A stretch of DNA of 49,002 nt. Origin: Vulcanimicrobiota bacterium. Lineage in GTDB: Bacteria; Vulcanimicrobiota; Vulcanimicrobiia; Vulcanimicrobiales; Vulcanimicrobiaceae. Location of the stretch: the NCBI GenBank assembly GCA_013036315.1, contig JAAXMC010000066.1, positions 1 through 49,002 of the forward strand, written 5' to 3'. The position numbers were made by a program, and so were the translations under genes. The notes beneath the pieces were generated by a model. It ran no database searches, was not told the DNA's origin, and saw nothing but the letters and a program-made list of their open reading frames with translations. Below are positions 1-8,654 of the stretch, in pieces; the stretch's first letter is position 1; each line of letters begins with the position of its first letter.

Positions 1-1014
<1,014 letters not shown>

Positions 1015-1018
<4 letters not shown>

Positions 1019-1764
1019 GCACCCCCGCGCGCGCTTACAAGACGACCGCCGTCGTCTTGCGGGGGCGCACCTATGGTGAAGCGGATCGCATTCTCACTTT
1101 TTTTTCGACCGAACGCGGAAAGATCGACGCAATCGCCAAAGGCTCGCGCCGCACCAAGAGCCACTTGGCCGGCAGGCTGGAGCTCGGCAACGAGGTAGCG
1201 CTGACGATGCATCGCGGCAGAAATCTGGACGTCGTGGTTTCCGCTGAGATCGAAAATGCCTATTGGCAGAACCTGGTGGCGCCGGAACGCTACGCGGCGG
1301 CCAATCTCATCGTCGAATTGGTCGATACGTTCTGCGAGCCGGACTTGCCGATGCCGGAGATCTACGCGTTGCTGACGGGCGCGCTGCGTGCCATCGGACG
1401 CAGTGACGACGCGCTCGCGCTCGTTCCGCGCTTCTCTTTGCTCTTGCTCGGCGCGTTGGGCCTGGCCCCGCCCCTTGATTCGTGCATCGTCTGCGGCGCT
1501 TCGCTGCAGGGAAAAACCGCGTGGCTCGATCAGGAGCAGGGCGGTTTCGGCGGCGAGGAATGCAGGCCGGCGTGGCACGAAGCGGCGATCCTGGACCAAG
1601 ACGACATGGATAATCTGCGCGCACTCGCCGCGCCGCGCGGCGATGCGTCGGCCGTTCTGCGTGCGACGCCGGCCGCTGCGCGCGCGATTGAGACGCTTGT
1701 GAATCATCATTTGGGACGGCGTCCAAGAGCCGGTGCACACGCGGCGGAGTTCGCCAAGAACTAA
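1015..1764 (+). CDS. recO: DNA repair protein RecO
   Basis: RecO works with RecF and RecR to load RecA onto SSB-coated gaps and to anneal single strands. The N-terminal OB fold is recognisable from YKTTAVVLRGRTYGEADRIL, then TFFSTERGKIDAIAKGSRR and the LAGRLELGNEVAL strand. A helical C-terminal domain carries a CIVC pair and one later Cys, a degenerate form of the four-Cys zinc site seen in many RecO proteins. The 249 residues are typical. The start ATG overlaps the cdd stop (ATGA), and ruvX begins immediately after the stop codon, indicating one operon. Confidence 0.92.
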
Positions 1765-2187
1765 ATGCCGGTGATGGCGCTGGACGTCGGTACCAAGCGG
1801 ATCGGCGTGGCCGTCGCAGATCCGAGCGGAAGCTTTGCGCTTCCAATCCTTGTGTTGGAGCGCGCGAATCTGCAAGCCGATTTGCAGCGCATCGTCGAGC
1901 TGGCAAAAGAATACGACGCGGGCGAACTCGTCGTCGGCGACCCCATCCGGCTTTCGGGAGAACGCGGGCTTGCGGCCGAGCAGATCGATCGTTTCGTGGA
2001 ACATCTGCAGAAGAAGTACGCGGGCCGGATTCATCGCGTCGACGAACGGCTGACGACGGCGCAGGCGCAAAGAGCGTTGCTGGCCGCCGACGTGAGCCGG
2101 GCCAAACGCAAGACCGTCATCGACAAGATGGCGGCCGCGCTGATTCTTGAAACGTTCCTGGCGCGACGGCGTTTATCGACGGAATGA
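1765..2187 (+). CDS. ruvX: Holliday-junction resolvase-like protein RuvX/YqgF
   Basis: RNase H-fold nuclease family, known for 16S rRNA 5'-end maturation (YqgF) and a proposed junction-resolving activity. The first strand MALDVGTKRIGVAVAD holds the catalytic Asp. ELVVGDPIRLSGERG is the second conserved block, and VDERLTTAQAQ carries the next acidic pair. A final DKMAAALIL segment supplies the last conserved Asp. Length (140 residues) matches the family. The ATG directly abuts the recO TAA; a second ATG three codons later could also serve. mltG starts on an ATGA overlap at its end. Confidence 0.92.
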   Translation: MPVMALDVGTKRIGVAVADPSGSFALPILVLERANLQADLQRIVELAKEYDAGELVVGDPIRLSGERGLAAEQIDRFVEHLQKKYAGRIHRVDERLTTAQAQRALLAADVSRAKRKTVIDKMAAALILETFLARRRLSTE

Positions 2188-3173
2188 AACGCGCGCTCGG
2201 ATTTGCGTTTACGGCGCTTGTGCTCGTTATCATTGCGGGCGTTTCCTGGATTGCGTTCGGAATTTTCGGAGATCGCTCGCGGCCGGCGGCGACGACAGGC
2301 GTGGTGATCCCGCAGGGTTCGACGTTTTCAGATATCGCGGCGCAATTACGCGCGGCCGGGATCATCGGCAACTCGACGATCTTCCGGCTCTATGCCAAGG
2401 CGTTGCATGCCGACACGCAGGCGCGCGCCGGCGAGTTTCGCTTCACGCCCCATCAAACGGAAGCCGAGGTATTGCAGCGCTTGCAAACCGGCGGCGCGCA
2501 AATCGCCAAATGGATAACGATTCCTGAGGGCTATACGGCCAAGCAGATAGCCGCGCAACTGCAGAACGAAGGGTTCGGCGACGCGCAAACCTATGCGTCC
2601 GCGTTCATGCACGATTCGATCGTGATCGACGGCGTGCGGACGAAGAATATGGAAGGCTACCTGTTTCCGGACACGTACCTTATGCCGCTCGGCGCATCAC
2701 CCGCCGCGGTCGAAACGATCATGAGCTCGCAGTTCAGAAAGGAATTGCCTGCCGATGCCGCGCGCAAGGCGCGCGCCCGCGGTCTGACCGTGCCCCAAAT
2801 CGTGACGCTGGCTTCGCTCATCGAACGCGAGGCCAAAGCCGATGACGAGCGCCCGCTGATGGCCGGCGTCTACTATAACCGCCTGCGGCTAGGCATGCCG
2901 CTCGAGGTGGACGCGACGATCGAATACGCCCTGCCCGCGCACCAAACCGTCATCACCTATAGTGATCTACGGCTCGATTCGCCTTATAATACATACCTGC
3001 ACCAGGGGCTGCCGCCCACGCCCATCGCCAATCCGGGGCGGCCATCGCTGATCGCCGCGCTCAATCCGCGCCCGTCCGAGTATCTCTACTACGTGTATAA
3101 AGGCCATGGGCACCACGTGTTCGCAAGAACACTCTCGGAGCAAAACGCGAACGTTGCCAAGTATTTGAAATAG
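2184..3173 (+). CDS. mltG: Endolytic murein transglycosylase MltG (YceG-like)
   Basis: Inner-membrane enzyme that cuts nascent glycan strands and sets their length. An N-terminal transmembrane helix covers about residues 5-28. A LysM-like subdomain begins at VVIPQGSTFSDIAAQL (about 40-55). The YceG signature follows: EGYLFPDTY near 157-165, LASLIEREA near 209-217 with E214 aligning to the catalytic Glu of E. coli MltG, and the LEVDATIEYAL and GLPPTPIANPG blocks. The 329 residues are near normal length. It overlaps ruvX by 4 bases; the ruvX-mltG order is widespread. The next gene lies 10 bases downstream after an AGGGAG-like ribosome binding site. Confidence 0.94.
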   Translation: MKRALGFAFTALVLVIIAGVSWIAFGIFGDRSRPAATTGVVIPQGSTFSDIAAQLRAAGIIGNSTIFRLYAKALHADTQARAGEFRFTPHQTEAEVLQRLQTGGAQIAKWITIPEGYTAKQIAAQLQNEGFGDAQTYASAFMHDSIVIDGVRTKNMEGYLFPDTYLMPLGASPAAVETIMSSQFRKELPADAARKARARGLTVPQIVTLASLIEREAKADDERPLMAGVYYNRLRLGMPLEVDATIEYALPAHQTVITYSDLRLDSPYNTYLHQGLPPTPIANPGRPSLIAALNPRPSEYLYYVYKGHGHHVFARTLSEQNANVAKYLK

Positions 3174-3183
3174 GGAGAACAAG

Positions 3184-3471
3184 ATGTCAACCGACGGCGA
3201 ATCCGGCCAACCGCAGCGGGACCTCGAGTTGCGCGACGTTCTCGTGATCAAGACGACGGGCGACGACAAACAGCTGGAGTTCGAAGTGGTCGGCTTGGTA
3301 GAAGATGAAGAACACAAGTCCTTCGCGGTGCTCTATTGCGAACCCGAGGACGAATTCGTCGTGACCGATGCACAAGGGAATCTCTTGCAAGACGAGGATC
3401 TGGCGCAGGAAATCCTCGACGACTTTTTTGTCTTGGCTGAAGAATCAGGCGGTCAAGGAGCCGCCGAGTAG
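3184..3471 (+). CDS. DUF1292 family protein
   Basis: Small acidic protein of 95 residues. The core reads ELRDVLVIKTTGDDKQLEFEV, then VGLVEDEEHKSFAVLYCEPE, which fits DUF1292 (YrzB-like) proteins. The family often lies beside ruvX/yqgF and mltG, as here; its function is unknown. A purine-rich GGGAGAA lies just before the ATG. The gene ends with TAG at 3469-3471, inside the region that must encode the beginning of the next protein, so the two coding regions run together. Confidence 0.8.
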   Translation: MSTDGESGQPQRDLELRDVLVIKTTGDDKQLEFEVVGLVEDEEHKSFAVLYCEPEDEFVVTDAQGNLLQDEDLAQEILDDFFVLAEESGGQGAAE

Positions 3472-3512
3472 TTCGCGCGCTCTTTCTTTCTGCGAATGTC
3501 GGCGTCGGCCAC

Positions 3513-4610
3513 ATGGCCGCTGCCTCGGCGTTGCGCGCGGAGCTCGCGCGAGAAGATCCCGCGTTCGAATCGGCCGTCGTCGACTCGTACAAGTACGCAG
3601 CATCGGTGGTTTCCCGCGTCGTTTCCGACGGTTATCTGGGTATGGTGAAAACGATTCCGCAGATGTACCGTTTCCTGTACGACCGCGCCGAGCGCGCGAC
3701 TGAAGTCGGTCCGTTCCGCACGTGGATCCACCAATTCACGGCGGCCAATCTGCGCGGACTGATGCAGGAGATGAAACCCGACGTCGTCATCTGCACGCAC
3801 GCATTTCCGTGCGGCGTCATGGCCGAGTACAAGAAGCAATTCAGCGATGCGCCTCCGGTCGTTGGCGTTGTAACGGATTTTGCCGTGCACAGTTTTTGGA
3901 TGCATGACAACATCGAGCGGTACGCGGTCGCAACCCCGGAAATGCGCGCGACGATGATCGAACGAGGAATTCAGCCGGGGCGCGTCATCGTATCGGGCAT
4001 TCCGATCAGCCCGACATTCGGCCAACTGCCGGCCGATGTGGAGGGCTTGCGCGCGCGGCTGGATTTGCCGCGCGATCGCAACGTCGTGTTGATGATGGGC
4101 GGCGGCCTTGGGATCGGGCCGCTTTCGACGGTGATGCAGGCGCTCAACACGCTAAACGTTCCCATTTGCGCCGTCGTGATCGTCGGCCGCAGCAGCCGTT
4201 CGGCAGAGCGCGTCTTGGAAGCGGCTCACGACGTCCATTACCCGGTTCGCGTTTTAGGTTTTGTCGGAAACGTCGACGACTACATGCATGCCGCCGATGT
4301 GCTGGTTACAAAGCCGGGCGGCTTAACCTCCGCCGAAGCGCTCGCGGCGCGGGTGCCGATGGTGCTCTTTAAACCGTTGCCCGGCCAGGAGGAACGTAAC
4401 ACCCGCTATCTCGTCGAGCGCCATGCGGCGTTGCGCGTGAAGCGCGCGAACGACCTCCCGCGCACGATTACGGGTTTATTGCAATCCGAAAATGCGCGCA
4501 GCGGAATGCGAGCCGCAATGAGCGCGCTGGCCAAGCCCGATGCGGCCAGGGAAGTTGCAGGCGTGATTCGGGATCTCGCCGCAGACTCAGGTGAGGAGGC
4601 GACCGCATGA
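3513..4610 (+). CDS. MGDG synthase/MurG-like glycosyltransferase (GT28-type)
   Basis: Glycosyltransferase like 1,2-diacylglycerol 3-glucosyl/galactosyltransferases, which add a sugar from a UDP donor to diacylglycerol at the membrane. The N-terminal MGDG-synthase domain (DSYKYAASVVSRVVSDGYLG, then MYRFLYDRAE) is followed by a GT-B C-terminal half with MMGGGLGIG and KPGGLTSAEALA, the donor-binding loop. The usual first motif, an LSAN-x-GxGH loop, is encoded just upstream at about 3480-3512. That stretch has no ATG, GTG or TTG after the in-frame stop at 3438-3440, so 3513 is only the first canonical codon and would remove the GxGH loop. AAGGAG at 3454-3459 could serve a non-canonical start. The acceptor lipid cannot be read from sequence. 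Confidence 0.85.
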   Translation: MAAASALRAELAREDPAFESAVVDSYKYAASVVSRVVSDGYLGMVKTIPQMYRFLYDRAERATEVGPFRTWIHQFTAANLRGLMQEMKPDVVICTHAFPCGVMAEYKKQFSDAPPVVGVVTDFAVHSFWMHDNIERYAVATPEMRATMIERGIQPGRVIVSGIPISPTFGQLPADVEGLRARLDLPRDRNVVLMMGGGLGIGPLSTVMQALNTLNVPICAVVIVGRSSRSAERVLEAAHDVHYPVRVLGFVGNVDDYMHAADVLVTKPGGLTSAEALAARVPMVLFKPLPGQEERNTRYLVERHAALRVKRANDLPRTITGLLQSENARSGMRAAMSALAKPDAAREVAGVIRDLAADSGEEATA

Positions 4611-5140
4611 TCGTGCAACGCTCCGCGCTCTCGGGCTGGCTTCTCATTTTCCGTTTGTACGCCGGTGTTTTCTGGCTGGTGCACGGCCTGCCGAAATTCT
4701 TAAATCCCGGAATGTTCATGCCGCCCAATGGTTACATGGGCCAAATGATCGCGCGCGCGTCGCAAACGAACACGGGGTTTTATCACGACTTTCTCGTGAA
4801 TACGGTTACGCCCAACATCGGCCTATTTGCAGAACTCGTTCGCCTTGGCGAAGTGCTGACCGGCATCAGTTTGCTGCTTGGTTTCCTTACGCCGCTCGGC
4901 GGACTCGCCGGCTGTTTTCTCGCGTTGAATTACTTGGCCGCCGCCGGTGAGTTTCGATCGGTCACGGGATTAGGGACGATCAATGCCGCCGCATTCATGT
5001 TGTCGTTCTTTTGCATCGTGTTGCCGGTGGGCCGTTTCGCGGGCATAGACGCGCTGCTCGCGCGCAAGCCGAATACGCGAGCGGTGAAGGCGGAGTTCGT
5101 GGACGAGCCGATTGCGGGGCCGCGAGCGCCGCCCGACTAG
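4607..5140 (+). CDS. DoxX family membrane protein
   Basis: Four-helix integral membrane protein of 177 residues. The first helix ends with VFWLVHGLPKFLNP, the DoxX signature of a helix followed by a HGxxK-type turn. Later helices are near residues 74-95, 98-115 and 122-142. DoxX relatives act in membrane redox or oxidative stress, but no specific reaction is established for this subgroup. The ATG overlaps the glycosyltransferase stop (ATGA), so it closes the first operon. No terminator is visible before the tRNA-Ser that follows 39 bases later. Confidence 0.85.
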   Translation: MIVQRSALSGWLLIFRLYAGVFWLVHGLPKFLNPGMFMPPNGYMGQMIARASQTNTGFYHDFLVNTVTPNIGLFAELVRLGEVLTGISLLLGFLTPLGGLAGCFLALNYLAAAGEFRSVTGLGTINAAAFMLSFFCIVLPVGRFAGIDALLARKPNTRAVKAEFVDEPIAGPRAPPD

Positions 5141-5179
5141 GGAGCTGCGCGCCGACTATGGTATAGTGGGTGGCGCTCG

Positions 5180-5267
5180 GGAGAGGTGGGTGAGTGGCTG
5201 AAACCAGTCGTTTGCTAAATGACCGACGGCTAAAAACTGTCCGAGGGTTCGAATCCCTCCCTCTCCG
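5180..5267 (+). tRNA. tRNA-Ser (GCT)
   Basis: Cloverleaf of 88 bases. The acceptor GGAGAGG pairs with CCTCTCC and the discriminator is G. The anticodon loop TTGCTAA has GCT at 5214-5216. There is a long class II variable arm and a T arm GAGGG-TTCGAAT-CCCTC. CCA is not encoded. A -10-like TATAGT lies at 5162-5167. The last 16 bases (5252-5267) belong to a 20-bp inverted repeat with 5304-5323. Confidence 0.97.
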
Positions 5268-5323
5268 AAGCGAAAAAGAAAAAACTCCTAGGGAGTTTTT
5301 TCTGCTTCGGAGAGGGAGGGATT
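5252..5323. repeat. Perfect 20-bp inverted repeat covering the tRNA-Ser 3' end
   Basis: Bases 5252-5271 (tRNA-Ser T-loop to 3' end plus four bases) are repeated exactly, inverted, at 5304-5323. The inner part contains a second dyad, AAAAAACTCC/GGGAGTTTTTT, so the whole 72-bp block is nearly palindromic around 5289-5290. The right arm is a tRNA-Ser 3' fragment in minus orientation, directly beside the repeat element at 5331-5390. Confidence 0.9.
5279..5302 (+). terminator. Rho-independent terminator after tRNA-Ser
   Basis: Stem AAAAAACTCC, 2-base loop TA, then GGGAGTTTTTT with a T-run. The A-run on the other side makes it potentially bidirectional. Confidence 0.8.
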
Positions 5324-5330
5324 ATGTTTA

Positions 5331-5390
5331 ACAGGCGCTCGCGCTGCGCGGCTCGCCGCCCCCTACGGGCGGAGCCCGTAGGGTACCCCA
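5331..5390 (-). repeat. Structured intergenic repeat element, copy A
   Basis: Read on the minus strand it contains the stem CCCTACGGGC-TCC-GCCCGTAGGG (5383-5361), followed by GGCGGCGAGCCGCGCAGCGC and ending in CGCC. It aligns with the element at 12837-12899, including two compensatory pair changes in the stem. It has no coding capacity. Confidence 0.7.
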
Positions 5391-5409
5391 CGTACTTGCC
5401 AAAGCTGAG

Positions 5410-5439
5410 TTGGACATGCGGAATGTTGAAAGGTATAAA
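5410..5439 (+). promoter_or_regulatory. Sigma-70-type promoter for tRNA-Arg(ACG)
   Basis: -35 TTGGAC (5410-5415), 18-base spacer, -10 TATAAA (5434-5439). Initiation would fall near 5446, giving a short leader before the tRNA at 5469. Confidence 0.65.
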
Positions 5440-5443
5440 ATAA

Positions 5444-5463
5444 ACCCCGAGGTATCACTCGGG
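5444..5463 (-). terminator. Terminator for the minus-strand secreted-protein operon
   Basis: On the minus strand the hairpin CCCCGAG-TGATAC-CTCGGGG is followed by TTTATTTTA. It would end transcription of the 11766-to-5545 gene block after crossing the antisense side of tRNA-Arg. Confidence 0.65.
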
Positions 5464-5468
5464 GCTGT

Positions 5469-5542
5469 GCGGTCGTAGCTCAATTGGATAGAGCAACAGG
5501 CTACGAACTTGTAGGTTGGGGGTTCGAGTCCCTCCGACCGCG
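5469..5542 (+). tRNA. tRNA-Arg (ACG)
   Basis: Acceptor GCGGTCG/CGACCGC, discriminator G, anticodon loop CTACGAA with ACG at 5503-5505, T arm GGGGG-TTCGAGT-CCCTC. CCA is not encoded. A34 is the inosine site modified by TadA, which is encoded at 12365-12814. Confidence 0.97.
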
Positions 5543-5544
5543 CA

Positions 5545-6189
5545 TCAACACTTACGCGTGCTCACACCCGGCTTACCGTCGTAGGTTCCTTCTAACTTCA
5601 TGCCGTCGGCGGAGAGCGTAAATATGTCGTTGGTGTTGGATGACAGCCAGTGAACGCGGTAGCTGTTTCCACCTGTTTTTTGCCATCTGCCGACTCCGCT
5701 GCGCACGAGCGAGCTGCCCCTATACGTAGCGCCGCCGTTGGCGTTGAACGTAACCGTGTAACCGTTCCACCAATTCCAGCTGCCGATGATTCCCTGATCC
5801 ATTTCGTCGATTTGCTTTTGAAGGTAGGAAGCCCAGCGTCTACCGGCCTGAACGTCGACCATGCCGCCTGTTTCTTCATGCGCTTTCTTTTCGCGCCAAA
5901 AATTCAGTGCGTCTTCAAAAAGCTGCGCCGTTGGATTATCCTGGCCGGGAGTAATCGAGCGCCAGTGTTCGACAAGCTGAGTGTAATCCTTGAAATTCCG
6001 GTCGATGACGGCGGGATCGTTTGTAGACATCTCCTTGAGGGTCGCTTTGAGTTTCTCAGGGTTGTGCCCTTGCAAGCTGGAACCGCCGCATCCGGCTGTC
6101 TGAGCGAAGGCGGCCGGCGCGGCTCCTAAGAAGCTGCCACTGAATAAGATGGCCGCGGCGATTACGCGCGTAAAAATCCGCTTTAACAT
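5545..6189 (-). CDS. Secreted protein with C-terminal WNWWNG domain
   Basis: 214 residues, family not recognised. A clear signal peptide ends near AAPAAFAQ (about residue 30). A helical middle region (about 45-135) follows. The C-terminal domain of about 80 residues begins GSWNWWNGYTVTFNANGG and ends DGMKLEGTYDG with a terminal TRKC. The same domain ends the neighbouring protein at 6183-6791, so the two are paralogous at the C-terminus. Alternating aromatic/polar strands suggest a small beta-barrel (inference). One base separates this ATG from the upstream stop, so it is the last gene of a five-gene secreted-protein operon. Confidence 0.75.
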   Translation of the reverse strand: MLKRIFTRVIAAAILFSGSFLGAAPAAFAQTAGCGGSSLQGHNPEKLKATLKEMSTNDPAVIDRNFKDYTQLVEHWRSITPGQDNPTAQLFEDALNFWREKKAHEETGGMVDVQAGRRWASYLQKQIDEMDQGIIGSWNWWNGYTVTFNANGGATYRGSSLVRSGVGRWQKTGGNSYRVHWLSSNTNDIFTLSADGMKLEGTYDGKPGVSTRKC

Positions 6190-6791
6190 GCGCGCGTACC
6201 GGTCCCGGCTGTACCGTTGTAGTTTCCCGGCATATGCATGCCGTCGGGCGAAATCCTAAAATAATCGTCCGAGTTATAGGCGTCCCAGTGAACGCGGTAA
6301 CTCCCGTCAGAAAGTTGCTGCCACTCCCCGGCGGAGCCGCTCGGGTGCCGCGCGGTCCCGTTAGCGTAGAACGTTGCGACTCCGCCGTTCCACCAGTTCC
6401 AGTTGCCGACGGGCGACGTCGAGGCGCAGCTCGCCGCTTGCGTTCCAAAAATCACTGCCTGCATCCGGTCTCGCACTTGGTCGGTGGTCATCGGACTGAC
6501 GCCGCCGACCTGCGCTGCGACCGTGATCGTCACGATGAACCTATTTCCGAGATCGTAGCAAACCAGCGAGGCCGTGAACACATCGTCGGAGCCGTGGAAG
6601 AAGCGTCCGTCCTGAGTCGCACTTAAGCCGACGGAGCCAAGCGCTTGACTTCCGCGATCCCAACATTGGCTGAACGGCACGCCGGGATCCGATGTCCACT
6701 GTCCCCACGACATATAGGGGCCGGCCGCCGCCGGCGCGAGCGCGGCGAGGAACAACACCGCAGTCGCAGCGTAAATTCGAATCCGTTTCAT
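6183..6791 (-). CDS. Secreted protein with C-terminal WNWWNG domain (paralog)
   Basis: 202 residues from the ATG at 6791, chosen because it overlaps the upstream stop (ATGA) and gives a good signal peptide ending near LAPAAAG. A longer frame exists upstream but reads through the neighbouring gene. The mature N-terminal part (WTSDPGVPFSQCWDRGSQAL) looks like a small alpha/beta domain with an MTTDQVRDRMQAVIFG helix. The C-terminal about 75 residues match the downstream gene: WNWWNG, ATFYANG, YRVHW, SPDGMHMPGNYNG and a terminal TRAC. Unknown function; extracytoplasmic by signal peptide. Confidence 0.72.
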   Translation of the reverse strand: MKRIRIYAATAVLFLAALAPAAAGPYMSWGQWTSDPGVPFSQCWDRGSQALGSVGLSATQDGRFFHGSDDVFTASLVCYDLGNRFIVTITVAAQVGGVSPMTTDQVRDRMQAVIFGTQAASCASTSPVGNWNWWNGGVATFYANGTARHPSGSAGEWQQLSDGSYRVHWDAYNSDDYFRISPDGMHMPGNYNGTAGTGTRAC

Positions 6792-8575
6792 GGTTTCTTG
6801 CGGCTCCATGATCCGCTGCTCTCCGAACCGGGATGCATGCCCGTGCACTGATTGATGTCCGGGCACGTCCCGACGCCGAGCGTGATGGTGCCGGTGTCTT
6901 GATGGAAGCGATAGGATATCGAATCTTCGGCAGGCGTCCTTCCGGCCACGAACGTTAAGGTTCCGTGACCGGAGCGATCCACTTGCTTACCGCCGTCGTG
7001 GGTGGGCGGAATGTCGCTATAGAGTGAATGCCATTTGCAGGTTGCCGTGCTTCCCTTTACGGTGCAGCTCCCGCTGCCTGTGTCCGTCAAAGGGCAGCAC
7101 GTTCCAACTCCCTGGGAGCGCGTTGCGGTATAGCCGAGCGACCCGGTTCCACCGGAAATCTGCATCGTGTACGGCCCCTCATACCACGTTCCGCTCCATC
7201 TCGTATTTTCTGTTTTGGGTTTTATGTAGATGAGGTAGCGCGGGGATTCGCCCTTGATCAGCGAGCTCGATATCGTTTGCGTGGTCGATTCCCAACCTCC
7301 GTGTTTTGCCTCGACGCGAGCCTCGCCGTTGAGTAGAGCTTCATCGATGTCTTGCGCGCTGAAGACCGCCTCACCCTGGCCGTTCGTTTCCCCGTGGCCC
7401 ACGACGGTGCCGGGGTAATGCACGGGTTTATACAGGATTACCTCGACACCGTGAACGGGCTTATTCGTATCTCGATCGAGCACTTCAACCGTGAGATTTC
7501 CGTGCTCTTCGGCCGGATCGAGCATGAAATCGGCGCTTTCACGCGCGTACGTCACACCGACTCCCGACGCGGTGCCGGACTGGAGCTGCTTGGTCTGCGG
7601 TTTCCAGTGCTGTGCTTCAGCCTTTATTTCATAGGTTTCACCCAAGGGTGCCTCGATCGTTCCAATCGCCGCTCCGTTTGTGTCGGTTGTCGCGATCACG
7701 TGGCCCGAGGAATCTAAAATCCGGGCGCCCGCAATACGTTGGCACTGGCAAGCATTGTGTTTGCTGGGATTTCGTCCGCGAACGGTTACGTCGATCTGAT
7801 GCTTTTCGGCATTGGTATTGTTGCCGCCGAGCACAATGTTCAGATAATCCTCGGCTCGTGTCGTACGCATTCCGCTTTCGGAGGCTCCGACAATGAAAGA
7901 GGCACTTGCCGGTTCCCAGCCTGGTTCGTTTCCGGGCATCGCCGCTGGGACGGCTTTCAAGGTGACCGTCTCACCCAGCACCTCCTTATGTTGGAGCACG
8001 GCGACGCCTTGGTAGTTGGTGTGGGCGATCAGTTTCCCGGTTCTATCGTAAATTGCGGCGTAGTGCACCGGAACGAGTGAGCTTCCTTGGCGGCCTTTTA
8101 CGATAACGTGCAGCGTGCGCGTCTTCGGATTCATGAATTTGTTTGAATTCAGCGACGAGCGCTGCGCGCGTGGCACGAGGGAGAGTTCGAGCTGGTAATC
8201 TGCCACGCCGGGTTCGACCGTAAACTCGTTGCGATCGCCCTCAAAGAACTGTCCGGCGTTCACGTAGACCGCAGCGCTTCCCGGGCAGGCCGGCACGCTA
8301 AGATCTGCGACGCCCCCGGGATTCGTTTCGTCGCCGCTCAAATAATTGGCTTGCGGAAGCGGGGAGTGTTTGGTGGGGCCGCACCGCGTGAATTCTTCGT
8401 AGAATACGGTCACGCCAGGGACCGCGCTGCCGTCCTTCTGGTTGAAAACGTAGACTTGGATCCGGATGGGCTGATAGCCATTACTGCTTGCCCCCAAACT
8501 CGTAAGCGAGCTTGTTTGCAGTGCAAAAAGAAGAACGAGTAGTAAGCATCCGATGTTTTTCAAGCGGCTCATCAT
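6788..8575 (-). CDS. Secreted multi-domain protein with carboxypeptidase-regulatory-like repeats
   Basis: 595 residues with an N-terminal signal or membrane segment (about 8-28). At least four beta-sandwich-like units can be seen: near 35-135 (RIQVYVFNQKDGSAVPGVTV), 155-250 (LHVIVKGRQGSSLVPVHYAA), 268-360 (IDVTVRGRNPS..CQCQRIAGA) and 370-460 (LTVEVLDRDTNKPVHGVEVI). Each has the pattern of a property, then a TD/TN-x-x-G turn, as in CarboxypepD_reg/Big-type surface domains. A Cys-rich C-terminal part (about 465-595) follows. Likely a cell-surface or secreted binding protein. Second-to-last promoter-proximal position is uncertain because 79 bases separate it from the protease-like gene upstream. 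Confidence 0.72.
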   Translation of the reverse strand: MMSRLKNIGCLLLVLLFALQTSSLTSLGASSNGYQPIRIQVYVFNQKDGSAVPGVTVFYEEFTRCGPTKHSPLPQANYLSGDETNPGGVADLSVPACPGSAAVYVNAGQFFEGDRNEFTVEPGVADYQLELSLVPRAQRSSLNSNKFMNPKTRTLHVIVKGRQGSSLVPVHYAAIYDRTGKLIAHTNYQGVAVLQHKEVLGETVTLKAVPAAMPGNEPGWEPASASFIVGASESGMRTTRAEDYLNIVLGGNNTNAEKHQIDVTVRGRNPSKHNACQCQRIAGARILDSSGHVIATTDTNGAAIGTIEAPLGETYEIKAEAQHWKPQTKQLQSGTASGVGVTYARESADFMLDPAEEHGNLTVEVLDRDTNKPVHGVEVILYKPVHYPGTVVGHGETNGQGEAVFSAQDIDEALLNGEARVEAKHGGWESTTQTISSSLIKGESPRYLIYIKPKTENTRWSGTWYEGPYTMQISGGTGSLGYTATRSQGVGTCCPLTDTGSGSCTVKGSTATCKWHSLYSDIPPTHDGGKQVDRSGHGTLTFVAGRTPAEDSISYRFHQDTGTITLGVGTCPDINQCTGMHPGSESSGSWSRKKP

Positions 8576-8654
8576 GTGTTACGCTCCAGTGCTTGCAGTC
8601 GAGCGCTGGAAACCTTTGCGCTCTGCCGTCGTCACCCTGCCGCGGTGCGGCCGC

